A DNA stretch of 64,000 nt from Combretum micranthum (Eukaryota > Streptophyta > Magnoliopsida > Myrtales > Combretaceae), in NCBI GenBank assembly GCA_024138025.1, contig JAMXBD010000576.1:248001-312000 (forward strand). Reading direction: 5' to 3'. Below are positions 18,541-29,703 of this stretch, piece after piece. A program made the position numbers and the translations under genes. Positions within the stretch are counted from its first letter, which is position 1. The number at the start of each line of letters is the position of its first letter. The notes below the pieces were generated by a model, which worked only from the letters and a program-made list of their open reading frames with translations, made no database searches and had not been told where the DNA came from.

Positions 18541-20592
18541 TACTGCTTCGGAATTTCGAATCTACAACTTGAAGGACGATGGATAAGTGAAGAAGTGAAC
18601 AAGAGAGAATGGAAATTGACTGCTTTGGAGTACATTAGGCTATAATAGCGATGCAGGAACCAGTCAATCCCCAACCTTCTTTTATTGATGTTGTTTCTTT
18701 ATAGTAACAGAGGAATGTAAAGTTTTCTCTATGTGGATGAATAGGAGCGATAATCCCCTCTTGTGTATATAAGAAGTTTAGTAGATCAGAATGTTTTACT
18801 CTCTTGAAGTTCAAAGTGTTACATCCTTTCAGTATATCTAGACTACCTTTGACAAACGATCAACCTAGTTTTAGATAATGCGAAAGAATGATGAAACCCG
18901 AGAATATTGGTCAAACTTTCAACAAAGACGTGAGGACATGAGGTCACCTGTGACTCTAAGGAATAATGGAAATAAGTAATCTTTTGAATAAGATGTATAT
19001 CTCTCAAATAAGATCCCAATAAGACGAAACAAGGAGAACATAGAGCTTACAAAACAAAAAGAAAATAGTGGCAAAGGATTTGCTAACATAAGAAAGAACA
19101 GACACATTCTTTCAAGTTGATAAAGGAAATTAAATAGCTAAAGAGTGAAGAGAAATTGACCTTTGGAGACATTCATAAGTTCCAATAAGAAGTTTTGAAA
19201 AGAATCTGGATACAGATTTCACTCAGAAACATGGAAAATAGACTTTAAGGAAGTTGGAGAAACAACAAACAGAAAAATCGAGACCTTACGAAAATGAAGT
19301 ATGCCATCACGAAATATACCCATCCAGCTTATAATGGAGAAAACCCTAAGCCAACGTGTTAACTTTCGGAAAGGAACAAGGTGAAAACCTTTTAAGGAGC
19401 AAACACTTTCTCAAGATTAAGATCACGATACCACCAACAAAGAATCAAATCAAGAAGGAATGACCCTCAGATTCTTTATAAACCCACAAGTTTTAGTAAT
19501 GCTTTCTGGACTCAAGAATAGTGATATAGCCTGAAGAAGGAAAAAGGTAATCTAAGAATGTAATCTTAATTAATAAAAGGGAGTTGAAAAGCCAAACCTT
19601 GAAGTTCACAACAAGGTTTAAAAGAGGAACCACGTCGTAGGATATTAAGATCAACCGTATAAAAATAAAAGAGCTTAGATAAGAAGATACGAAGGATAAA
19701 GAAGGGATATAGGAAGAAAGATGTATTAAAGGAAGCTAAAGGATGATTTAGCATAACTAAGGACAAGAAGTTAGTAAGAAAGAATCATGAGTACGGATCA
19801 TAATTTGGGATCAACAACATATCCAAGAGAACTCAGATATACCGAAGTTCAAGGAACATTAGAAGAAATGAAATTGGATAAAGAATAAAAACACCAAAGG
19901 ATGAAAAGTTTATGAAATTCAAGGAAAAGAATTAACCTTCTCAAGATCTTGAATTTCTCACAAACGATAGCAAGAAGGCAAGGATGCTTATGGTATATTG
20001 AGTAACTAACAAAGATGGTTCGTTTCATAATCGTAATATAACGCTCTCTAAAAGGAAAAGAGATGAAAGAAAAGAGATCACAGAGATATGACAAATCTGG
20101 ACGCGAGAATGGGAACGAAGAGAAGCTAATAAAGAATTTTGGACCCCTGATACTACAAACGATCAAGGAAAATCATTCAAATACCTTGGAGAACAATCAA
20201 GAGCATCTCATGAGATAAAAAGGCACAAGATAGACGAAATATGAATGAAAAGACCTTAAAATCTCAAAATGAGAATCAGTGAGTTTAAAGATAGGAAGTA
20301 ATCATAAGACGAAAGGAAGTTGATTATTACATAAACATATCGGAGATGTGCAACAATTCCCGTTTGACAAAGGTTAAGGAATCAAGTTATAAGGATAAAA
20401 GTCAATTTTTAAAAGAGAATTTTCCTTATGAAGATATACCCAATACCGATATTTATCCGCAAGAGTTCAGAGGATAAGAAATGAGGAAATCAATTAAGGA
20501 GATCTTTTTGAAGAATGACGCATAACCCAAGTAACCAAGTTGGTTAGAACCACAAGTAGGAATTTCCAAGTTTTGAGGACAAAACTTTCTTT
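18541..20592 (+). other. Non-coding interior of T2 gag-only element
   Basis: About 2 kb rich in A and G on the plus strand, with stops in all frames and no recognisable pol motif on either strand. Its position is where a complete element would carry protease to integrase. It ends in the lineage-typical GAGGACAAAACTTTCTTTAA block. Confidence 0.7.
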
Positions 20593-20604
20593 AAGGGGGG
20601 TAGG
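20593..20604 (+). other. Polypurine tract of T2 element
   Basis: AAGGGGGGTAGG precedes the 3' LTR start TGTAAACCCC (20606). The minus-strand T2 relative has the matching CCTACCCCACTTAAAGAAAG at 33094-33113. Confidence 0.85.
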
Positions 20605-20605
20605 T

Positions 20606-23600
20606 TGTAAACCCCTAAATTTTCGGAATCGGTTTAGCATAAAACCCTAAACCGGAAGTCAAACGAACCCTAAAGTCAACAAAACCCTAGTTTACCGTAT
20701 CCATCTAAATCCGGCATTGCCGTTTTCTTTGGCCCGGAAAAACGAAGTTGGGATAATTAGCTAAAATAGTTCGTAATAACCATAGGTTTTATAAAAGTTT
20801 CAGTTTCGCGAAATTCGGGTGTCCTTCGAACCCGATCGGACACAGTTCTCGAAAAACGTGTCCGGAAGCCCGGAATAGTAAAAATATTCCGAATACCGTT
20901 AGACTCGTAAAAATATAAGTTTTCCAAAAATATCATTTCGTAATTTTTCGGTAAGTAAAAATAACAGATATAGCTATTATACGCGTATTTTCTTACTACC
21001 GGTACTTTAATTGTCATATCTACTTTACATTACACTATTCATTACTATTCTACACTATTCTTTTATCTCTACTTTTTCTTACACCTACTCTTACACTCTA
21101 CATAACCTATAATCTTAACTTTTTACCTTTCCATAACTTTATATCACATCTACTTACATATTACATCTTTTATTTAACAAAAAGTCAAAAAAATAAATCA
21201 CACTCCCCCTCTACCCAATGGCCGGCGCCCCCCTCTCTCTTCTCCTCAATTGTTTTAATTTTCTTTATTTTAATCACACAAAAATCACTCCACATTTCCT
21301 ATAAATACCCCCCTCCTCTTTCACTTCTTTCACACATTCACTACCCACAAATTCATACCAAAACTCTCTCAATTTTTCCTCTCAAAGCTCTCTCATATTA
21401 CTATCTCAAAACTCTCTCAAAATAATTCCACAACAACTTCCACCAACAACAAAACCCATAACCACATAACCATATCAAAATCTTCTTTAGGTAACCCCTT
21501 ATAATTCTTTCTTCTTCTTCATGTCATGTAACTTTACATGACCATAGTGTGAGTTTCCAAATACTACAAGTTGTGGAAACTACATTATGTTCATGTATTG
21601 TTCTTGTTCATGCCAATCCATTTATGTTTATGTTGATTTATTAGTTTTATATCTATACATATTCTTTAGAGCATATAAGCTCACTTGCAATTTATTTATT
21701 TCATGCAAAGCAATTTATTTACTTTTCCATCGCAATTTATTTATTTATTCCTTGTTGAAATAAGACTAGTCTCTAGTCTTAGACTTGTCCTCATCAAGTC
21801 AAAACAAGCTTTTCTTTCTTTCATTTTATCTTATTATGGGACTAGTCTATTTCTTAGTCCCGGGAGCCTTGAAAAAGCTAAGACTCCAATACTTGACTTT
21901 ATTATTATGCTTTATGTTATTTTGGTTATTATTATTCTCATAATCATGTTCATCTAGATTGTTGTCCAAAAGTCTTATTTTCTAAAGATAATCAAATAAA
22001 AGAAGGCTTTTTGTCACTTAGGAATAAGTTTATGTGAAACATAAAAATATAAGATAACAAAAATAAACTCATTCATTTTCAAGTTACAAAAAGAATTCAC
22101 TATGAATTTAGAAACTATTTTTACTTAAAAAGCTACTTAAATCTTTGTTACTCTACCTTGTTTTTCAAAAGAAAATATTTTGTTAACAAAAATGGTTCCT
22201 TTCATAAAGAAAGAAAATAAGATGGATGACTAAGGAAATTTTTAAGTAAAGACCTTGCGAACAAATAGGCAAAGAAAATTATGGTTTGAAAATGATAAAG
22301 TTATTTCTTTTCAAGTTACAAGAAGAAGTTAATGAGATTATAGAAATTAGTTTTTTCTACAAAAAGTCCTTAATTGTTTCACATTGATTTTATGAAGAAA
22401 ACAAATTTTCATGCATGGATGATTATTTTGAAAAATATGAGACATGAGAAAAAGAATAAAGAAATATCGAGTAATGATTTTTGCAAAACAAGTAAACAAA
22501 GGAATTTACACAAGAAAAATGAAGAATAGCATATTTCCTAGAAAACTTCGAATATAGTATTATTGTAATTTAGAAAGTAGAAAATTTATTTTCAAAGGTC
22601 ACTTAGAAAAAGATAAATAAAACCAACATAAAACGTTTTTTTAGAAAATAAAAGAAAACAAGGTATTCATTTCAAAGAAATTTACAAAAACAATTTCCGA
22701 AAAGCTTCAACCCAACATTGTTTTACCTAAGAAAAATAATTGGACAACAAGACACATGAGCATGCTTAAATATGAGTTATATAGTTATAAAAAGGGAATT
22801 TTTCAACTATGTAGATAACTAAGTATTTATCAAACAAATTTTGATTTCTTGAACCAAAGTTGTTTTTACTTGAAAATCCGTGGTGAATTTCGTCGCCACT
22901 TTTTCGGAGCCTATATGGCTTTGTTTGTGGGAAATAATTTTAGAAATAGGTAGATCTTTTCGAGTAGATAGAAATCGGTATATTATATGCGCAATTCCGA
23001 GTTAAAATGACCAAGTTATGGCCATTTTAAGTTGGAGCATTCTTCTACACGAACTTTAACGTTCTTTGACATTGTTTTGTCAAAATTCAAGAAAATCTTC
23101 AAGAAAAACTCATTGTGGGTATTTTCTTTGGTTAGGTAATCCCGAGGAAGGATTTCTTCACCCCGAGAACTATTACGATTAAGTGGAGTGTGTGAACGAC
23201 TCATCCGCTTAGAGGAATAGACGACAATGGCATCGTGAGTTACTTCCCGTTAATTTTTCTCATACTCTTGATTGTGCTTGTAAAATTAGTTGCACTAGAA
23301 TCTAAGCAAAAATAAAAAAGAAGTGTATGATAATATGTTGAAGGGATACTAAGTATATCGAAACTCGATTTGATTGTAATAAAGTTGTATATATATTAAT
23401 ATCTTGAATGTTTGAAATTGGTTGATCACTTGAAAGAAGTTAAATGTAACTACTAGACTTTAATTAAAGAAATTATTCATGCACTTCATATGTTGAGTCA
23501 CATTGCATTCACTACTATACAATTGGTGGGACAAGTGTATAATAGTGGTGGTAGACATAACCGGTATATCATGTAAGTGGCGAGTAGGAGCCTGTAACAA

Positions 23601-24277
23601 CTACAAGTTTTTGATGGCGTATAGGAGCCTGTAATAACTACAAGTTTTTGATGGCGTATAGGAGCCGGTAAGATCTATAAAAGTGTTTTTAAATGTTGTG
23701 GCTGTAATTGGCCTGAATACCCAACCCCGAATGAAGGGCGTAAATTCATTCAACATATGATTCCTAGAAAGTCATATGTCTTGTATGCTCACGTGGTTGT
23801 TGCATTTCGTATGTTTGAATAATAAACTTGATTGATAAATTTCTTCGAGTATGAATTTTGGGAATTACTCACTAAGCCTAGTAGCTTATACCCCGATAGA
23901 TATCTTTTGCAGTTCCCATACTTATGGTTAAGGCCACGTGGACCATGTGGGCAGGTAATCCCTTTTGAACATTAGAAATCTGGATAAGTATAGCTCAGTA
24001 TTAGCATGTAAATATGTATATAATAGATTAATAATTTAGGGAATTGTCCTTAAGTTCGTAAAGTATTTGCCATGAACAAATAATTGTGAATCTCTTTTCT
24101 TAATATGTTTTTATATCTCCCTAAACTTCATTATTCCACATATGGTCCTCTAAAATTGTGAAAGTAAGCCTTACACTTAATATAAAAGCTTTTGGAAATG
24201 ACTAAGGTTGTCATACTTAAGCTTTAATATTGAGTGTGGCGGACTGTCACGTTTAGGGTACCTATTGGGGCGTGACA
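20606..24277 (+). repeat. 3' LTR of gag-only T2 element
   Basis: This 3.67-kb LTR is collinear with 12294-15937 throughout, including TATA box (21300-21306), palindrome (21523-21542), hairpin 1 (22993-23036), minisatellite (23579-23680) and hairpins 2 and 3 (23729-23778). Differences are mostly one-base indels and a rearranged minisatellite. Confidence 0.92.
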
Positions 24278-25357
24278 CAAATCTTTTTCCTATTTATATT
24301 TTAATTTTCTAATCCTTTTAAAATAATTTTTTTTCTAAGCTTGTCTCTTAAGTCTTTTACCACGTTTATTTGAAGGAAAATCATATTTCATTATTTTATT
24401 ACGTTGTGATAATAACTATTTTTTGAAATTTATCAAGTTTATATTCTTTTTATTTCTATAAAAAAATATATTACTTAAACTTGAAACTTTTATTTTTCTA
24501 AATGAGTTTATAAATTAGTGGATTGATTTTATTTTATCTTTGAAAACTAGTTTACTTTTTAGTTTTTATTAAGAAGTTGGAGATTTCAATTTTAAGCTTT
24601 TTATGAAAAACTTGTATATCATAACTTATTAGTACTAAGTTTTATAACTTTCATCATGGTAAAAGAAAATATTTGCTTTGTTAGTTAACCTCTTTAAGAA
24701 AATCATCTTTGTTGTTATTTAGGGAAAATCTTAGTGAGTTTGAAAAGAAGGTGACAAAGAAAAAATTTCCTATGGATGTGATAACAAGGTTTGATTTGGT
24801 GACAAAGATATATATATATATATATATATTAAGAAATATTGGTTTCATTTCCTTTATTGAAGAAAATTCCACTTTAGATTTTGTCGAGACAGTAACATTA
24901 TGATGATGCATGTATATGTGTATGTAGTATGAAAATGAAAACATAAGAAAGATGTAAGAAGCAAATAATAATCAAGATAATAATATCAAATATCGGGAAC
25001 CTTAGCTTTATCAAGGTAACCCGGTCTAGTATTGGGAGCCTTAGCATCATCAAGACATCCCAGGACTGAGAATAGACTAGTCCCAAAAAGAAAAAGAAAA
25101 GAAAAAGTTGTTTTGATTTGATGAAAACAAGTCTAAGACTAGAAAGACTAGTCTTAAAATAGCATAAAATAAGTAAATAAATTGTAAAGCATGAAAATTA
25201 ATAAATAACAAGTGGGCTTATATGCTTTAAAGAATATATATAGATACATAAATATTTTTAGTTAGATACGAATAAGAAGTTAGCATAATAACAATAATAA
25301 TATGAGAAAAATAAATAACAACATAAAAATATAGAAATGGATGTTCATAAACAAGAT
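24278..25357 (-). mobile_element. T2-type LTR fragment, minus strand (part 2 of 3)
   Basis: This continues the LTR of 11828-12293 after the inserted element. It contains the reverse complement of the AGACTAGTC...GACTTG(A)TCAAGTC block (near 25080-25160) and a TA microsatellite at 24809-24830. It is interrupted at 25358 by a solo LTR and resumes at 28833. Confidence 0.75.
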
Positions 25358-25861
25358 TGTCATGCCCCAAGGGGTATCCTAAACGTAACAGTTGCCACAC
25401 CCAATATTAAAGTTTAAGAATGACAACCTTAGCCACTCTAGAAGCTTTGATATTAAGTGTAAGGCGTGCTCTCACAAATTTAGAGGACCATCTATAGAAT
25501 TATGAAGCTTAAGAAGATATAATAACAGATTAGAAAAGAGGATTTATAATATTCATTTATTCATAACAATGATCTTACAAAACTTAGGGGCATTTCCTCC
25601 TAGTAAATCTATTACAAGAGTATTTCTACATCTTATCCAACATTAAACTTCATCTTAAAATTCCTTAACCAAAAGGGAAATACTTGGCTACAGGGTTCAC
25701 ATGGCCTCAACCACAAATATGTAAACTGCAAAAGATATCTATAGGGGTATAAGCTAATAGGCTTAGTGAGAACTATTTCCATAAATGACTCCTTATAATG
25801 AAACTCAAACAAGCTATTTAAGCAAACATATGAAATGCAACATACACGTGAGCAAACAAAG

Positions 25862-25911
25862 CGTATAGTTTTCCGGGAACTATATGTTGAATGGATTTAC
25901 GCCCTCCATTT
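25862..25911 (-). other. Tandem stem-loops 2 and 3 in solo T2 LTR (compensated)
   Basis: On the minus strand AATGGA pairs with TCCATT. In the next stem TATAGTT pairs with AACTATA instead of the ATATGA/TCATAT of other copies, so both arms changed together. Confidence 0.75.
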
Positions 25912-28131
25912 GGGGTTTGGTGATACGTAATCTCAAAACAAGTAGTTTTAGTTAAAAAGATTTATGCTTTCGATAATATCGCCAACCATATTAGGTCTAC
26001 TTGAATTGAGCCTTGCTTTCGGACTTTCCATCAAGCATTTGCTTCATGTCGCCAAGAAGCGCTTTTGTTCACTCCGCCAAGTGTTGCTTTCGACTTAAGC
26101 TACAATCCTTCTCACCCAAGGATAATAACCCAATGCAATGTGACTCACTTCATGGTATTCATGAATCCATTTATTTATGATATCATAGCATCATTATTAT
26201 CAAATTTAAGATGATCATAGAATCTCATGCAAATCAAGTGTTATACCAAAACAATCATTAAATCAATTTCGGTCTCGATATTTTTAGGATTCTTTCAACA
26301 AATTATCTTGCATACATATCCATTTGTCTTTTCTTAATTCTAATGCAACTAGACTACAAGCATAATCAAGTAAAGCATTTTAAGGAAATACACTCACGAT
26401 GCCATTTTGACAATTCTTCTATATGGATGAGTCGCTCACAATCCTCCTAATCGAAATATTCCTCGGGGTATAGGTATTCTTCCTCGGAATCACCTAGTCA
26501 AAGAAAATACCCAAAATGAGTATTTCTTGATGATTATTTTGACAAAACAATGTCATGAGAACGTCAAAGTTTGTACAAAGGAGAATTCCAATTTTAAATG
26601 GCTATAACTGGTCATTTTAACTCGGATTCGTGCATATAATATACCGATTTCTACCTACTCGAAAAGATCTATCCATTTCTAAAACTATTTTTATCAAACT
26701 AAACCATTTAGGCCCCAAAACAGTGGTGATCAGATTCACCATGAATTTTCTATCTCAAAAACAATTTTGTTTCAAACTTTAAATCATTCAAGATTTGTTT
26801 GATAAATACTTAGTTATCTATATAGTTGAAAAATTCTCTTTTATAGTTACTTAGCTCATATTTGATTCATGCTCAAGTGTTTGTTGTCCAATCATGTTTC
26901 TTGAGTAACACAATGTCAATTAGGAGTTTAGAAAAATATATTTTACAAGAATCCATTTTGTAAATCTTTTTAAATGAATATTTTGATTCTTTTTGTTTTC
27001 TAAGAATTACTTTATGTTTGACTTATTATTTTTCCTAGATGACCTTTTTTGAAAAGTTATTTTCTTCTTTTCTAAATTCTCTAAATTAGTGTTATTTTTT
27101 CCTATTTATTTTATATACAATTTTTCTTTGGCCATTGTTTGAAAAGATCTTAATTTGAAAATTCTCATTCCTTTCTCATAAGGTTTCGTTTATATTATGT
27201 TTTCATAGAAATCATTTTTGTATCAAAAATCATTTTCTTTTTGAAAAACAAAGTGATATAGAAATGATTTAAAAAGCTTTTCAAAACAAAAGTAGTTTCT
27301 AAAATTATATGAGTTCTTCTAATAACTTGGAAAGGTATAACTTTATATTTTTGTTAAACCATAGATTTCATATTTCATATAAACTTATTCCTAAGTGATA
27401 AAATCTCCTTTTTATCAAATATTTTTAGAGCTTAAAAAAAATTTGGACAACAATCTTAATGGCATGATTTATGAGAAATAATAGCAAGAAAAAATAATAA
27501 CATAAATAAAGTTAAGTATTGGGAGTCTTAGCTTCTTCAAGGCTCCCGGGACTAAGAAGTAGATTAGTCCCAAAAGAAAAATAAAATGAAAGAAAGAAAT
27601 TTTGTTTTGACTTGATGAGGACAAGTCTAAGACTAGAGAATAGTCTTAAAATAACAAGAAATAAATAAATTGCAATGAAAGAAATAAATAAATTACTTTG
27701 CATGGAAATAAATAAATTGCAAGTAAACTTATATGCTCTAAAGAATATATATATATAATAATAATAATACTTAAATATAATAACAATAATATGAACAAAA
27801 TAACAACATAAACATAAATAGATTTTCATGAACAAGAACAATACATGAACATAGTGTATCTTCCATAACATTTAGTTTTTGGAAACTCACATCATGGTAT
27901 GTAAAGTTACATGACATGAGAAGAAGAAAGTATGGAGAAAAGTTTACCTAAAGAAGGTTTTTTGAAGTGTTATGTGGTTATGGGATTTGCGTAGGTTAAA
28001 GTGGTTTGAGATTATTTTGAGAGAGTTTTGGGAGGATATTTGAAGAGAGTTTTGATAGAAGAATTTGAGAGAGTTTTTGTAGAGAATTTGTGAATAGTAA
28101 TTGTGTGAAAGAAGTGAAAGAGGAGGGGAGT

Positions 28132-28138
28132 ATTTATA
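28132..28138 (-). promoter_or_regulatory. TATA box of solo T2 LTR
   Basis: TATAAAT on the minus strand, followed by ACTCCCCTCCTC, in the conserved LTR position. Confidence 0.6.
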
Positions 28139-28832
28139 GGAAAATGAGTGATTGAAATAAAAGAAAAATAAAACAAAATTGAGAGAGATTGATGGAGGGT
28201 GGTGTGCCAACCATGTGATGTAGAGGGAAGAAGAGAGATTTTATTTTGTATTTTTGTTGATTAAATGAAGTAATAAGTAAGATAGATGTGAAATAAAGTT
28301 ATGGGAAAGGTAAAAAGTAAAGGTTATAGGTTATGGTGTTGTAAGAGTATATTGTAAGAAAAAGTAGAGAGAAAATAATAGTGTAGAATAGTAGTGAATA
28401 GTGTAATGTAAAGTAAATATGACTAATAAAGAGCTGGTAGTAAGAAAATGCGCATATAATTGCGATATCTGTTATTTTTACTTATCGAAAAATTATAAAA
28501 CTGATATTTTTGAAATCCTTGTATTTTAACGAGTCTAATGGTATATTCGGAATATTTTTACCATCTCGAGCCTTAGGACACGTTTTTCAAGACCTGTGTT
28601 CGATCGGGTTCAAAACGATTCGCGGTTTTACTGATATGATCTTTTGAAGCTCCCTTAGGTAATTACGTACTATTTCACATACTAAACTCTTACTTACTTT
28701 CTCCGGGTTGCTTATTCGGGATTACCGAATTTAAGCTATTACATCTAACTAGGGTTTTGTTGACTTTAGTGTTCTGGGTGACTTCCATATTAGGTTTTAA
28801 GATAAACCGATTTCAAAAATTTGGGGCTTTAT

Positions 28833-29703
28833 AAGAACAATATATGAACATAGTGTAGATTCTATAACATTAAGTTTAGGAAACTCACACCATAGTCATG
28901 TAAAGTTATATAACATGATAGTGAAAATATGAAAAATTTTTTTTACCTAAATAGAAGCTGAGAGTAGTATATATAAATAGGTTTTGTGTATGAAGAAGAA
29001 GAAAGCTTGGGAGTGTTTTCGGAGAGTATTTGAAAGAGTTTTGGTAGTTAAATGAGTTGTGTGAAAGAATGAAAGGGGGAAGGGGTATTTATAGAGTTTT
29101 GAAGTAAAAATTAGATGTAATTAAATAAATTAAAAAAGAATTTAATTTGAGAGTGAAGAGAGAGGGGGGGTGGACGGCATCATGGGGAAGGGAGAGAGAA
29201 AAGTGATTAAAAATTAATTTTAGAAGAAAACTATAAAAGAAGTTTAGTAATATGTGGTGTAGAATTTTTATGGAAAAAGAAAATTCTAAGAAATAAGCAT
29301 ATAGGTTGTAAGAATGGGTAATAGAAAAAGTAGAAATAGATGAATAGTAGAAATAGTATTATGAACAGTAGGCTAGACAAATAAAATACCGATAGTAATA
29401 AAAATACGTGTATAAATGTAATATCTGTAATTTTTAGTTACCAAAAATTATGAAACTGAATTTTTGGAATTCTTATTTTATTACGAGTCTAACGGTATTA
29501 AGGGAATATTTTTACTATCCGGTGTACCAGGGAACGGTTTTCGAAAACTGATCCCGTTCGAATCTGAAAGATACTAGAAATTTATGAATCTGATATTTTC
29601 AAGCTTCCTTATATTATTAAGAACTATTATTAACAATTATTTCAGTTTCGTTATTTAGAGTTTAAGAACGCGGGATTGCCAGATCTTAAACTCTAGGGAG
29701 TCC
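28833..29703 (-). mobile_element. T2-type LTR fragment, minus strand (part 3 of 3)
   Basis: This is the promoter half of the LTR of 11828-12293 and 24278-25357, with a TATA box at 29087-29093. It runs to within roughly 100 bp of the LTR start (GCGGGATTGCC block) and is then fused at about 29703 to the middle of the next T2 LTR. Confidence 0.75.

Larger units (their letters stand above)
12294..24277 (+). mobile_element. Complete gag-only (non-autonomous) T2 LTR retrotransposon, 12.0 kb
   Basis: Two LTRs of 3644 and 3672 bp, both starting TGTAAACCCC and ending GGGGCGTGACA, enclose a 4668-bp interior. There is a perfect PBS (15946-15957), a polypurine tract (20593-20604) and a perfect 5-bp target-site duplication CAAAT (12289-12293 and 24278-24282). 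The LTRs are nearly identical over long stretches, differing mainly by small indels, so insertion is recent. The interior has a pre-gag ORF and a frameshifted gag, followed by about 2 kb with no recognisable protease, RT, RNase H or integrase. This fits the terminal-repeat-with-gag class of plant non-autonomous elements, which would need enzymes from a partner. A likely partner type is the T2 relative at 33 kb, which shares PPT and LTR start. Confidence 0.92.
25358..28832 (-). mobile_element. Solo T2 LTR, minus strand, 3.5 kb
   Basis: The segment starts TGTCATGCCCC (reverse complement of the T2 LTR end) and finishes in AAATTTGGGGCTTTAT (reverse complement of the LTR start, mutated). It is flanked by AAGAT (25353-25357) and AAGAA (28833-28837), a near-perfect 5-bp duplication. 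The host LTR on both sides joins to the AACAAGAACAAT seen uninterrupted near 27834. It has no internal region. TATA box on the minus strand at 28132-28138. Confidence 0.85.

Noticed and set aside
18541..20592. Highly decayed pol in the gag-only element
   Set aside because: I looked for DTGA, IDL, FIDD, HHCC, DDE and LPP motifs on both strands and found none. A profile search would be needed to exclude very old remains.
27512..27871. Minus-strand ORF of 119 codons, and similar hydrophobic ORFs at 13241-13633, 21685-21957, 36430-36618 and 61796-62117
   Set aside because: All lie at the same place in T2 LTR leaders, where a T-rich strand happens to lack stops. Frame and residues are not conserved between LTR copies.
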